From assembly GCA_050950645.1 (NCBI GenBank), contig JBMNHZ010000005.1, forward strand, positions 10,075 through 74,074: a stretch of DNA of 64,000 bases, in the 5' to 3' direction. Below are positions 1-8,245 of this stretch, in pieces. Each line of letters starts with the position of its first letter. Position 1 is the stretch's first letter. The stretch comes from BRH-c25 sp012519325 (lineage in GTDB: Bacteria; Bacillota; Clostridia; Lutisporales; Lutisporaceae). The notes below the pieces were generated by a model that made no database searches, was not told the origin of the DNA, and saw only the letters and a list, made by a program, of their open reading frames with translations. The position numbers and the translations under genes were made by a program.

Positions 1-240
1 GTGATACTTACCTAAAACTTCACCTACTGTCATTGCAGACTTTCTATGAGGTTTGTCTGGAGTAAACCCTAATTCGTTCATTGCATACAGAATTCTTCTG
101 TGAACGGGCTTTAAGCCGTCTCTTACATCAGGCAATGCACGCTGAACTATAACACTCATAGAATAATCTATAAATGATTTTTTCATTTCTTCTTCAATAC
201 TTATCGGGAGTATCTTTTGATTTTCATAATCCAAATTCAT
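1..240 (-). CDS. gyrA: DNA gyrase subunit A, N-terminal fragment (cut by window edge)
   Basis: Reading leftward from an ATG at 240, the product begins MNLDYENQKILPISIEEEMK and continues through the GyrA N-terminal signature SYMSVIVQRALPDVRDGLKP-like residues and HRRILYAMNELG, the start of the breakage-reunion domain. Only about 80 residues lie in the window; the catalytic tyrosine is outside. A strong ribosome-binding site (GGAGGT) sits at 241-250. GyrA pairs with the GyrB encoded just upstream to introduce negative supercoils into DNA. The gyrB-gyrA order on the same strand, with a gap of about 100 bases, is the usual origin-proximal arrangement in Firmicutes. Confidence 0.96.
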   Translation of the reverse strand, partial: MNLDYENQKILPISIEEEMKKSFIDYSMSVIVQRALPDVRDGLKPVHRRILYAMNELGFTPDKPHRKSAMTVGEVLGKYH

Positions 241-310
241 TACCTCCAAAGCTTATCCAATATATATTATTCATTTTAAGTCCAACCCTGGCTCTCGTAT
301 CTCGTGTCCT

Positions 311-338
311 ACTTCTCACTTCCCACTTCCCACTTCTC
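311..338. repeat. Four tandem 7-bp repeats between gyrB and gyrA
   Basis: Four consecutive heptamers ACTTCTC, ACTTCCC, ACTTCCC, ACTTCTC lie in the short gyrB-gyrA gap, just downstream of the gyrB stop. No function is evident. It looks like a simple-sequence array prone to copy-number change. Confidence 0.7.
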
Positions 339-341
339 AAT

Positions 342-2252
342 CTATACATCAAGATTCCTTACATATTTAGCATTGTGCTCAATAAACTCTCTTCTGGGCT
401 CAACCTTATCTCCCATTAATACTGTAAATATCTCTTCAGCTGCCACAGCATCCTCCATTGTTACCTGAAGTATGACCCTTGTTTCAGGATTCATCGTAGT
501 ATCCCACAACTGCTCGGCATTCATTTCTCCAAGACCTTTGTATCTCTGTATGCTGGAACCTTCTCTTCCTATTTCCTGAAACAGCTTTTCAAGCTCTTTA
601 TCATTATATGCATAATAATCCTTATTTTTCTTTCTTACTCTGTAAAGAGGCGGTTGAGCTATATAAACGTATCCGGCATCTATTAAAGGTCTCATATATC
701 TATAGAAAAATGTCAGAAGCAGGGTTCTTATATGTGCACCGTCTACATCGGCATCCGTCATCATTATTATTTTTCCGTATCTCATTTTTTCAATATTGAA
801 ATCGTCGCTTATACCAGATCCAAATGCTGTTATCATAGCTCGAATCATCTCGCTGGACAATATTCTGTCAAGCCGTGCTTTTTCAACATTAAGAATTTTA
901 CCTCTCAAAGGAAGTATTGCCTGGTACCTTCTGTCTCTCCCTTGCTTTGCAGAGCCTCCAGCTGAATCTCCCTCTACTATGTATAATTCACATAGTTCAG
1001 GATCTCTCTCCGAGCAATCTGCCAGCTTGCCTGGAAGCGTAGTGCTTTCAAGCACTGTTTTTCTTCTCGTCAGCTCTCTTGCCTTTTTTGCTGCTTCTCT
1101 GGCCCTTGCAGCAGTCATTGCCTTATCAATAATGATTTTTGCATCGGACGGATTCTCTTCTAAAAAGGCCTCTAATCTCTCCATAACTATACTATCAATT
1201 ATTCCCCTGACCTCAGGGTTTCCAAGCTTTGTCTTGGTCTGTCCCTCAAATTGGGGATCGGTGAGTCTGATGCTTATTACACAGGACATGCCTTCCCTTG
1301 CGTCTTCTCCTATAAGATTTGCATCATTTTCTTTGAGATATTTATATCTTCTGGCATAATCATTTATTACCTTGGTTACTGCAGACTTAAAACCGACCAT
1401 GTGGCTCCCGCCTTCCAAGGTATTAATATTATTTGCAAAGCTGAAAATACTCTCATTGTAACCATCGTTATATTGAATGGCTATTTCAACATCAACATTG
1501 TCTTTTTTAGCTTCAAAGTATATGGGTTCCTTATGAAGAACCTCTTTGTTTTTATTAAGGTGTTTGACAAAAGATATGATTCCTCCTTCGTATTGGAAGG
1601 TTTTTTCCCTACCGTCTCTTTCATCTTTAAGATTTATTTTTATCCCTTTATTAAGAAATGCAAGCTCTCTGAGTCTGTGCTCCAGGATATCAAAACTGTA
1701 TTCCAATTCATCAAATACTTCAGAGTCAGGTTTGAAAGACACCCTTGATCCTGTTTTATTTGTCGTACCAATAACTTTTAATTCGGTAACGGGAAAACCC
1801 CTTTCATATCGTTGGTGATATATCTTTCCATCTCTTTTTACCTCAATCTCAAGCCATTCAGATAAAGCATTTACTACGGATACCCCAACTCCGTGTAAAC
1901 CTCCGGAAACCTTATATCCCCCTCCTCCAAACTTGCTTCCCGCATGAAGAACTGTAAGAGCTACTTCTACCGCAGGTTTCTTAAGCTTTGGATGCATTCC
2001 CACCGGAAAACCTCTTCCGTCATCTTCATTGCTAATTGAATTGTCAGGATGTATGGTTACATTTATGTTTTTGCATGCTCCTACCAGAGCTTCATCTATA
2101 CTGTTATCCACTACTTCCCAAACAAGATGATGAAGCCCCCTGGATCCGGTGCTGCCTATATACATTCCTGGCCTTTTTCTAACGGCCTCCAATCCTTCAA
2201 GTACTTGAATCTGTTCCGCTTCATATGTGTTTTCAAATCTTTTATCCGTCAC
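342..2252 (-). CDS. gyrB: DNA gyrase subunit B
   Basis: ATPase subunit of the type IIA topoisomerase that drives negative supercoiling. The 636-residue length is normal. The GHKL ATPase fold is visible at the N-terminus (WEVVDNSIDEA near residues 45-55, DDGRGFPV near 77-84, GGLHGVGVSVVNALS near 118-131). The TOPRIM metal-binding motifs follow (EGDSAGGSA near 425 and DADVDGAHI further on), and the C-terminal tail carries QRYKGLGEMN. The usual DDGRGIPV motif reads DDGRGFPV here, a conservative change. The ATG at 2252 is followed 14 bases upstream by remB on the same strand, so remB-gyrB-gyrA are probably co-transcribed away from oriC. Confidence 0.98.
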   Translation of the reverse strand: MTDKRFENTYEAEQIQVLEGLEAVRKRPGMYIGSTGSRGLHHLVWEVVDNSIDEALVGACKNINVTIHPDNSISNEDDGRGFPVGMHPKLKKPAVEVALTVLHAGSKFGGGGYKVSGGLHGVGVSVVNALSEWLEIEVKRDGKIYHQRYERGFPVTELKVIGTTNKTGSRVSFKPDSEVFDELEYSFDILEHRLRELAFLNKGIKINLKDERDGREKTFQYEGGIISFVKHLNKNKEVLHKEPIYFEAKKDNVDVEIAIQYNDGYNESIFSFANNINTLEGGSHMVGFKSAVTKVINDYARRYKYLKENDANLIGEDAREGMSCVISIRLTDPQFEGQTKTKLGNPEVRGIIDSIVMERLEAFLEENPSDAKIIIDKAMTAARAREAAKKARELTRRKTVLESTTLPGKLADCSERDPELCELYIVEGDSAGGSAKQGRDRRYQAILPLRGKILNVEKARLDRILSSEMIRAMITAFGSGISDDFNIEKMRYGKIIMMTDADVDGAHIRTLLLTFFYRYMRPLIDAGYVYIAQPPLYRVRKKNKDYYAYNDKELEKLFQEIGREGSSIQRYKGLGEMNAEQLWDTTMNPETRVILQVTMEDAVAAEEIFTVLMGDKVEPRREFIEHNAKYVRNLDV

Positions 2253-2265
2253 TTCTATTCCCCCT

Positions 2266-2535
2266 CTATTTCAACGATATGTCATCTATGAATCCTGCTC
2301 TTTTATATAAGGTTACAGAAGAAATGGGAGACAAATATATTATTGTCTTTTTATTCTTTTCCGTCAGTATAAAGGATTTCTCTTCATCCTCAGATATTTT
2401 TCTTATAAATCCCTCATCCTCTGCAGTCTTTAAAAACTCCTTTGTATCACCGGATGTACTGCTGGATTCTATATCCATTATTGAAATTATATCCTTCAGA
2501 GATATTACAACATCCCCTCCAAGATGAATAAACAT
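2266..2535 (-). CDS. remB: RemB-like extracellular matrix regulatory protein (DUF370 family)
   Basis: A small protein of about 89 residues beginning MFIHLGGDVVISLKDIISIM, the hallmark start of the RemA/RemB (DUF370) family. In Bacillus, RemA is a DNA-binding activator of matrix genes, and the RemB paralogue sits, as here, between recF and gyrB. The ATG at 2535 is preferred over the TTG at 2538 because a GGAGGA ribosome-binding site lies seven bases upstream (2543-2548). The position in the recF-gyrB operon supports the call. A regulatory role here is inferred from the family only. Confidence 0.85.
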   Translation of the reverse strand: MFIHLGGDVVISLKDIISIMDIESSSTSGDTKEFLKTAEDEGFIRKISEDEEKSFILTEKNKKTIIYLSPISSVTLYKRAGFIDDISLK

Positions 2536-2617
2536 CAACTTGTCCTCCCTTGCATCCTTATAAGCTTACTTTATTCATACCTTATTATTATAACTCTTTG
2601 TTAAAAAAACTAAAAGA

Positions 2618-3724
2618 CTATTCTTTTTCTATTATTCCCTCTTCAACTTTAAATACCTTGACCTCTTCATTTATCAACCTTTCAAAATACTCTACATTAG
2701 TACAAGTAATGATTGTCTGCATATCTTTAATGAATTCAATCAAATATTTCTGTCTCTCTTTATCAAGCTCTGAAAAGACGTCATCCAGCAGAAGTACAGG
2801 CAATTCTCCCGTTTCTTCTTTCATATATTTGAGTTCGGATATTTTTAGGGAGAGAAGGGTTGTTCTCTGCTGACCCTGGGATGAATATGTCTTAACTTCA
2901 GCTCCATTAATAAAGAATAATATATCATCCCTGTGAGGCCCCTTATGTGTAATACCTCTTTTTAAATCAATTTTTATATAATTCTCCAGCACTTTGATAA
3001 AACTCTCTCTTATTTCTTTTTCTGAATTGTTATGATATTTAATTGAGGAATTATATTTAATGTCCAGTTTTTCTTTTTCATTGGATATTCTTTTATGTGT
3101 ATCAGCTGCCATGCAGCATATCTTACATATAAATTCCTGTCTTGCCCTTATTATTTTGGCACCAAAATCAGCCAACTGCTCGTTCCATATATCTATGGTT
3201 TTAAGAATGCCTGTATTTATACCTGCTTCATTAAGAAGATTATTTCTTTGTTCAAGAGTTCTTAAATACTGAACAAGATTGTAATAATATCCGGGCTTTA
3301 CCTGTGACAGTATTATGTCAATAAATCTTCTTCTTTCAACAGGCCCTTCTTTTATTATTTTCATATGATCGGGAGAAAATATAACAGCATTAAGATTTCC
3401 TATTAAATCTCCTATTTTAGAAATTCTTACTCCGTTTTTTCTTATTTGCTTCTTAATTCTTTTGCTTAAATATATCTCTATTCTCTCTTCTTCTTCTTTT
3501 TTATAATCTATTGTTATTTTAGCGTCTTCACTATTCCATCTTATTAACTCCATATCTTTTTGAGTTCTGTGAGATTTACCGGTAGACGCCATATAAACTG
3601 ATTCTATAATATTGGTCTTTCCCTGTGCATTCCGACCGTAAAATACGTTAACCCCTTCGCCCAGTTCGATATCAGTTTCTTTATAATTTCTGAAATTCTT
3701 TAAATCTATCCTTTTTATATACAA
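2618..3724 (-). CDS. recF: DNA replication and repair protein RecF
   Basis: SMC-like ATPase that helps load RecA at single-stranded gaps and restart forks. Walker A is seen as GRNAQGKTN near residue 32, the ABC-type signature region as YSSQGQQRTTLLSLK and Walker B as LLLDDVFSELD in the C-terminal third. The chosen start is a TTG at 3724, giving MYIKRIDLKNFRNY, which matches the usual RecF N-terminus. The upstream in-frame GTG at 3733 falls inside the ribosome-binding site (AGAGGTG). The gene follows rlbA by about 20 bases in the dnaN-rlbA-recF-remB-gyrB run. Confidence 0.97.
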   Translation of the reverse strand: MYIKRIDLKNFRNYKETDIELGEGVNVFYGRNAQGKTNIIESVYMASTGKSHRTQKDMELIRWNSEDAKITIDYKKEEEERIEIYLSKRIKKQIRKNGVRISKIGDLIGNLNAVIFSPDHMKIIKEGPVERRRFIDIILSQVKPGYYYNLVQYLRTLEQRNNLLNEAGINTGILKTIDIWNEQLADFGAKIIRARQEFICKICCMAADTHKRISNEKEKLDIKYNSSIKYHNNSEKEIRESFIKVLENYIKIDLKRGITHKGPHRDDILFFINGAEVKTYSSQGQQRTTLLSLKISELKYMKEETGELPVLLLDDVFSELDKERQKYLIEFIKDMQTIITCTNVEYFERLINEEVKVFKVEEGIIEKE

Positions 3725-3744
3725 TATAAGCACCTCTACAATTT

Positions 3745-3951
3745 TTAAATAAGTCTGATTTTTTCATCAAAAACCTCTATTATATCTCCCCTGCGAAGCT
3801 TTTTTCCCCTTGCTCTCTCTATATTTCCATTAACTTTTACCATTCCGCCTGTTATAATATTCTTTGCTTCTCCTCCCGTATCTGCAATGCTTTCAAATTT
3901 TAAAAACTGATCAAGCTTTATGAAATCCGTATTTATCTTTACTTCTCTCAT
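3745..3951 (-). CDS. rlbA: S4-domain RNA-binding protein (YaaA/RlbA family)
   Basis: A 68-residue protein made almost wholly of an S4-like RNA-binding fold: KLDQFLKFESIADTGGEAK, then a segment with GMVKVNGNIERARGKKLR and GDIIEVF. This small family sits between dnaN and recF in most Firmicutes and has been linked to ribosome assembly. Its exact role is not established by the sequence. The ATG start is preceded by an AGAG-type ribosome-binding site. Confidence 0.93.
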   Translation of the reverse strand: MREVKINTDFIKLDQFLKFESIADTGGEAKNIITGGMVKVNGNIERARGKKLRRGDIIEVFDEKIRLI

Positions 3952-3976
3952 AATATCACTCTCTTTTCTTTAATTA

Positions 3977-4017
3977 AAAGGCTGCTGCAGAGTACCTTCT
4001 TGCAACAGCCCTTTTTT
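3977..4017 (-). terminator. Intrinsic terminator after dnaN
   Basis: A 10-bp GC-rich stem (3980-3989 with 4001-4010, GGCTGCTGCA against TGCAACAGCC) with an 11-base loop starts within a few bases of the dnaN stop. T-runs occur on both strands, but only four Ts follow on the minus strand, so read-through into rlbA-recF is likely. Confidence 0.7.
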
Positions 4018-5122
4018 AGTTGTTCTTTTTAAACCTTGCAGGAAGAACAAGATACAAATAGTCTTCGTTATTTATGGGTCTTATTATACTGGGACTTACG
4101 TTTGTGGTAAATTCTACTGTTATTTCTTCACCTTCCAATACTTTAAGCACATCTATAAAATACTTTGCATTAAAGGCAATTTCAATATCATTTCCCTCTT
4201 TTTGTATTTTTAGCTCCTCGTGCACATCACCATATTGTGAATTTGACATTATTGCCATAATATCATCGTTTATTTCAAACTTTATCATGTTGTTGCTGGA
4301 GTCTCTTGCAAATAATGCAGCCCTGTCGCAAGCTTCCATAAGCAGGTTTGAAGAAACCTTAATTTTAATTTTATATTCTGCAGGTATTATCTGTTTATAA
4401 TTTATAAACTCTCCCTCTAATAGTCTAGAAACTACTATTGTATTATCAATATGAACCTGAATGTGGTTTTTTGAAAAATAAATGTTTACGTTTTCTTCAT
4501 TATCGTTAATTATTTTTCCAATTTCAGACAGGGTCTTTCCCGGAATAACAGCTTTAATATTGCTATCATTTATTATTGAGTTTTTCTTCACAGCCATTCT
4601 GAAACCATCAAGGGCCACCATAGTTAGTTCATCACCAGATACATCAAAAAGTACTCCTGTAAGTATTGGCCTGACTTCATCAACAGATACGGCAAATATT
4701 GTTTTTCTTATCATATCTTTAAGTATATTTTGTTTAAGTATAATTCCTTTCTCCTTCTTCACCGACGGAAGTTCAGGATATTCATTGTAAGGAAGAGTTA
4801 CAACTTTGAATTTTGATCCTTCGCTTTTTATGCACACTAGATTTCCCTCTACCGTTTCTATTTCAATATCCGAATCAGGAAGCTTTCTTACAATATCTCC
4901 AACTATCTTTGAGGATAATACGGCTTTACCGGGTTCAATAACATCTACGTTCGATACTGTTTCAATTCCTATTTCAAGATCTGTTGCAGTAAGCTTAAGC
5001 TTGCCATTTTTTGCATCAAAAAGAATTCCTTCTAAAATTGGAAGAGTAGTTTTTGAAGGAACTGCTTTTTGAACTACATTTATAATTTCCAAAAGCGAAG
5101 ATTTTGTAGTTATTATTTTCAT
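4016..5122 (-). CDS. dnaN: DNA polymerase III beta subunit (sliding clamp)
   Basis: The processivity clamp that encircles DNA behind the replisome. The 368-residue length and the three repeated clamp domains fit the family. Visible signatures include PILEGILFDAKNGKLKLTAT near residue 27, the mid-protein VRPILTGVLFDVSGDELTMV and the C-terminal YLVLPARFKKNN that forms part of the partner-binding cleft. The ATG at 5122 has an ACCTCC-complement ribosome-binding site at 5131-5136. It follows dnaA across a 218-base gap containing a DnaA-box-like site. Confidence 0.98.
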   Translation of the reverse strand: MKIITTKSSLLEIINVVQKAVPSKTTLPILEGILFDAKNGKLKLTATDLEIGIETVSNVDVIEPGKAVLSSKIVGDIVRKLPDSDIEIETVEGNLVCIKSEGSKFKVVTLPYNEYPELPSVKKEKGIILKQNILKDMIRKTIFAVSVDEVRPILTGVLFDVSGDELTMVALDGFRMAVKKNSIINDSNIKAVIPGKTLSEIGKIINDNEENVNIYFSKNHIQVHIDNTIVVSRLLEGEFINYKQIIPAEYKIKIKVSSNLLMEACDRAALFARDSSNNMIKFEINDDIMAIMSNSQYGDVHEELKIQKEGNDIEIAFNAKYFIDVLKVLEGEEITVEFTTNVSPSIIRPINNEDYLYLVLPARFKKNN

Positions 5123-5304
5123 TGTGGATAACCTCCGATATTTATTTTAATATAATATAATAAATTATTTTAGTAGTAATAGTAGTAGGGGCTGTTAATA
5201 AGTGCAAAAGTATCAGGAGTCCTGCTTTAAGAATTAAGATTGATGTTAATAATATGTGAGCTATACGATAAAATTCTGTTGACAGTGATGTATAATGCAA
5301 AAAA

Positions 5305-5313
5305 TTATCAACA
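5305..5313 (+). promoter_or_regulatory. DnaA-box-like 9-mer in the dnaA-dnaN gap
   Basis: TTATCAACA, one mismatch from TTATNCACA. The rest of 5123-5340 is AT-rich and holds repeats of the form AACAGGTTATTAA. In several Firmicutes the dnaA-dnaN gap is the second half of a bipartite oriC, so this may be an accessory box. Here that is inference. Confidence 0.45.
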
Positions 5314-5340
5314 GGTTATTAATAGTATATAAACAGGTTA

Positions 5341-6672
5341 TTAACCTTCTATTTTGCTTTTCAGCTCCTCCAGAACAGATTTTAACTGGGTGTCTGTTTT
5401 TAAATCAGAGGATATTTTTTCGTATGCGTGCATTATTGTAGTATGATCTCTGTCGAATTCTTCGCCTATCCTCGGAAGAGAAAGATCCGTAAGTTCTCTG
5501 CAGAGGAACATTGCGATTTGTCTAGGTAATACTATTGACTTATTTCTTTTTTTTGCAGTAAAATCCTCAATACTAATATTATAATAATTTCCTATAATAT
5601 CTTTTATAAGCGAGGGAGTAATCTTCTTTTTGTTAGAAATTGATACTATATCCTTTAAGGCCTCGTTTGCAAGTTCTTCGTTAATTTCACCGTTTGTTAG
5701 CGAAGAATATGCCACAACTCTTATTAAAGCCCCCTCAAGCTCTCGAATATTTGAGTGAATTTTTTTTGCTATCAGAAGCATGACGCTATCAGAGATTTCA
5801 AGGTTCTCGGATTTTGCCTTTTTCTTTAATATAGCTATTCGGGTTTCAAGGTCCGGAGGTTGTATATCAGCTATTAAGCCCTGTTCAAATCTTGATCGGA
5901 GCCTTTCCTCCAATGTTCTTATTTCTTTTGGAGGTCTGTCACTGGATATAATTATTTGTTTGTTAGCCTCATATAAGGAATTGAAGGTATGAAAGAACTC
6001 CTCCTGAGTGCTTTCTTTTCCGGCAATAAACTGGATATCGTCAATTAAAAGAACATCCACATTTCTATATTTGTTTCGGAACTCATTGTTTCTGTCGTCT
6101 CTGATAGAATTAATAAGCTCATTTGTAAATGTTTCTGATGAAATATATACAACCTTGGTTCTTATATTTTGTTTAAGTATGTAGTGACCTATTGCATGCA
6201 TAAGGTGGGTCTTGCCCAATCCGACACCTCCATAAATAAAAAGAGGATTATAAGCCCTGGCAGGTGATTCCGCTACAGCAACAGATGCTGCATGGGCAAG
6301 ACGGTTACTGTTTCCGATTACAAAGGTTTCAAATGTATATTTAGGATTTAAGGAGGAATTCACCGATTCCTCAAATTGGTTTATTTCAGACCTTTCTGTC
6401 ATTATTGAATCATAATTTTCTTCGCTCGGAATTATGAACCGTATTTCGTAATACTCAGAGGTGACTTGCTTCAATGCATTTTTTATTAAATTGCTGTATC
6501 TTGCCTCAAGTATGCCTTTTGTAAAGTCATCCGGAACAGAGAATGTAATAAAATTTTCTTTTATTGAAACAGGTTGTATGGCTTTGAGCCAAGTATTGAA
6601 GCTTACTTCCGTCAATTCAACCTTAATTACGTTTAAAGTTTTTTCCCAGATGCCTGATAATTGAGAATACAT
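5341..6672 (-). CDS. dnaA: Chromosomal replication initiator DnaA
   Basis: AAA+ protein that binds DnaA boxes and melts oriC. The 443 residues carry all four domains: N-terminal domain I (IWEKTLNVIKVELTEVSFNTW), a short linker, the ATPase with Walker A GGVGLGKTH near 148-156, Walker B VLLIDDIQF near 207-215 and the sensor region, and the domain IV DnaA-box recognition helix with DRDHTTIMHAYEKI near 405-418. The ATG at 6672 has an AGGAGG ribosome-binding site. It is transcribed away from oriC and upstream of dnaN. Autoregulation through the boxes at 6770-7030 is expected. Confidence 0.99.
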   Translation of the reverse strand: MYSQLSGIWEKTLNVIKVELTEVSFNTWLKAIQPVSIKENFITFSVPDDFTKGILEARYSNLIKNALKQVTSEYYEIRFIIPSEENYDSIMTERSEINQFEESVNSSLNPKYTFETFVIGNSNRLAHAASVAVAESPARAYNPLFIYGGVGLGKTHLMHAIGHYILKQNIRTKVVYISSETFTNELINSIRDDRNNEFRNKYRNVDVLLIDDIQFIAGKESTQEEFFHTFNSLYEANKQIIISSDRPPKEIRTLEERLRSRFEQGLIADIQPPDLETRIAILKKKAKSENLEISDSVMLLIAKKIHSNIRELEGALIRVVAYSSLTNGEINEELANEALKDIVSISNKKKITPSLIKDIIGNYYNISIEDFTAKKRNKSIVLPRQIAMFLCRELTDLSLPRIGEEFDRDHTTIMHAYEKISSDLKTDTQLKSVLEELKSKIEG

Positions 6673-7173
6673 AAAAAAGCCTCCTTAACCGACATAATTG
6701 CCAATAATTAAGTATTAAGTGGTTTAAAATTATTATAATATAATACATTAATTAAATAATGAATAAAAATGTGAATAAGTTGTTAATATAAATCTGGATA
6801 AAAAAATATATTCTGATAAATGAACGTAAAAAATATATTTATCCACATATTGTATGCTTCGCACGAAACATATTTATTGATTCGTATGCCGTGAAATTTA
6901 CAACATATACAAGAATGTATTTGTATGATTATTGACAATAAAAAAGAAGTTAATACACATTAATAAACAGGTTATACACAAATTATACACAATTGTTGAT
7001 AACTTTAGGAATTATGCCGGGTTATGCACATCCATATAATTATAATAGCAAAAAAGAAGGTCAAGTTCAACAATAATAAGATTATAATAAATGACTGCGA
7101 AGATATTGTAAATACTGTATCCGCACTTAACATGACAAGCTGTGTGACAGATATAAGCGCTGCAAATATTGTA
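6673..7173. other. Origin of replication oriC (DnaA-box region between dnaA and rpmH)
   Basis: This non-coding stretch holds six matches to TTATNCACA or its one-mismatch variant: 6770-6778 (minus), 6839-6847 (plus, perfect TTATCCACA), 6972-6980 (plus), 6983-6991 (plus), 6994-7002 (minus, TTATCAACA) and 7022-7030 (plus). Three boxes at 6972-7002 are spaced by two bases. The very AT-rich 6721-6840 is a good candidate for the DNA-unwinding element. Strand polarity of the genes switches exactly here, and the neighbouring dnaA supports the call. 7031-7173 shows nothing recognisable. Confidence 0.9.
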
Positions 7174-7202
7174 TTGACACAAACTATTAATGCCTTTATA
7201 AT
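7174..7202 (+). promoter_or_regulatory. Consensus sigmaA promoter for the rpmH operon
   Basis: A perfect TTGACA at 7174-7179 and a perfect TATAAT at 7197-7202 with a 17-base spacer. Transcription would start near 7209, leaving an untranslated leader of about 140 bases before rpmH. Confidence 0.88.
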
Positions 7203-7348
7203 TTTAATAGTAAAGTGGTGAATTATGCTTTGCAATACAATGAAGCTCCCGATGAATGTACACATGTACAGATAAAATCGGTACGCATATTCGTCGGGAC
7301 TATTAATTTGACATAAAAGTTAAACTCAGAGATTAGGGGGTGCATAGT

Positions 7349-7483
7349 ATGTTAATGACATATCAGCCAAAGAAAAGGCAAAGAAAAAGAGTTCATGGTT
7401 TCAGAGAAAGAATGAGTACAGCAACAGGCAGAGAAGTCCTTAGAAGGAGAAGGAGAAAAGGTAGAAAAAGATTGACAGTATAA
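7349..7483 (+). CDS. rpmH: 50S ribosomal protein L34
   Basis: A 44-residue, highly basic protein: TYQPKKRQRKRVHGFRERMS near the start and RRRRRKGRKRLTV at the end, the standard L34 sequence. The ATG at 7349 sits six to eight bases after an AGGGGGTG ribosome-binding site. An in-frame ATG at 7355 would also give a plausible protein. It is the first gene of the rpmH-rnpA-yidD-yidC-jag operon. Confidence 0.96.
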   Translation: MLMTYQPKKRQRKRVHGFRERMSTATGREVLRRRRRKGRKRLTV

Positions 7484-7506
7484 GGCCGCGAACTGTGGCC
7501 TTTTTC
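7484..7506 (+). terminator. Short hairpin with T-run between rpmH and rnpA
   Basis: A 6-bp stem GGCCGC/GTGGCC (one G-U pair) with loop GAACT and then TTTTT lies directly behind the rpmH stop. It is probably a partial terminator that lowers rnpA expression relative to L34; complete termination is unlikely because rnpA has no other obvious promoter. Confidence 0.55.
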
Positions 7507-7530
7507 TGTATGAAAGGGAAGAGGCAGGAT

Positions 7531-7875
7531 ATGACAACACTGCATAAGCTTAAGAAAAATTATGAATTCAAGAAAGTTTATAACGAAGGAAAGTATTATG
7601 TAGAAAAATATGTTGTCATGTATATAGTTTTAAATAACTCTAATTTTAACAGAGTGGGTTTTTCGGTGAGCAAGAAAGTTGGAAAAAGTGTCGTAAGAAA
7701 CAAAGTTAAAAGACAGATGAAGGAAGCATACAGAAAGTTTGCCGATAATACAAAACTAGGATTCGATATAGTTTTTACGGCAAGGGCAGGAAGCGGATCA
7801 GCGGATTATAAAATGATTGAAAATAATATCAAATCGGTTTTAAAAAGAGCCAAGCTTAAAAAATGCGAGGAATAG
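7531..7875 (+). CDS. rnpA: Ribonuclease P protein component
   Basis: Protein cofactor of RNase P, which trims the 5' end of precursor tRNAs. The RNR-type signature is present as SVVRNKVKRQMKEAYR, and the N-terminal HKLKKNYEFKKVYNEGK is typical. The start is set at the ATG at 7531 (MTTLHKLKK), which matches family N-termini. Upstream in-frame starts lie in the rpmH terminator hairpin and lack a ribosome-binding site. The stop codon abuts the yidD start, so the two are translationally coupled. Confidence 0.96.
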   Translation: MTTLHKLKKNYEFKKVYNEGKYYVEKYVVMYIVLNNSNFNRVGFSVSKKVGKSVVRNKVKRQMKEAYRKFADNTKLGFDIVFTARAGSGSADYKMIENNIKSVLKRAKLKKCEE

Positions 7876-8103
7876 ATGAGAAAAGTTTTTATTTTTATTA
7901 TTAAAATATATCAAATATTGATTTCCCCATTATCCAGAGGTAAGTGCAGATTCATTCCTACTTGTTCTAACTATGCTATTGAAGCTATTGACAGGCATGG
8001 AATCATATATGGATTATATCTGTCTGCAGGAAGAGTCTTAAGATGTAATCCTTTTAATCCCGGTGGATATGATCCCGTACCGGTAAAGAAAGAAAAACCT
8101 TAG
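7876..8103 (+). CDS. yidD: Membrane protein insertion efficiency factor YidD
   Basis: A 75-residue protein with the family core ISPLSRGKCRFIPTCSNYA, then GLYLSAGRVLRCNPFNPGGYDPVP, containing three conserved cysteines. An amphipathic N-terminal helix associates with the inner face of the membrane. It assists YidC/Sec insertion and lies between rnpA and yidC as in most bacteria. Confidence 0.96.
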   Translation: MRKVFIFIIKIYQILISPLSRGKCRFIPTCSNYAIEAIDRHGIIYGLYLSAGRVLRCNPFNPGGYDPVPVKKEKP

Positions 8104-8128
8104 GTTTTCATGATAAACTTTATATAAC

Positions 8129-8213
8129 GAAGCGAAAAGATATACAAAAGTGGTGACATATATTCCCTGCTTCGTTGTAATGCCAGACAGGTTTTTTGCA
8201 AAGCAAAAAATCC
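8129..8213 (+). other. Inverted repeats in the yidD-yidC gap
   Basis: The 142-base gap holds an AACGAAGC...GCTTCGTT dyad (arms near 8129 and 8169) and a strong hairpin with arms 8190-8199 and 8203-8213 (GGTTTTTTGC against GCAAAAAATCC). They could affect mRNA stability or yidC translation. No known regulatory family is recognised. Confidence 0.4.
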
Positions 8214-8245
8214 TCATTAAAATCTTGTTATAAGGGGGAAAAGAA

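Noticed and set aside
796..1359. A 187-codon frame on the plus strand inside gyrB
   Set aside because: Serine/leucine-rich antisense shadow of the strongly conserved gyrB coding sequence.
7024..7221. A 65-codon open frame inside the oriC-rpmH gap
   Set aside because: It overlaps a DnaA box and a consensus promoter, has low-complexity Ile/Asn content and no ribosome-binding site.
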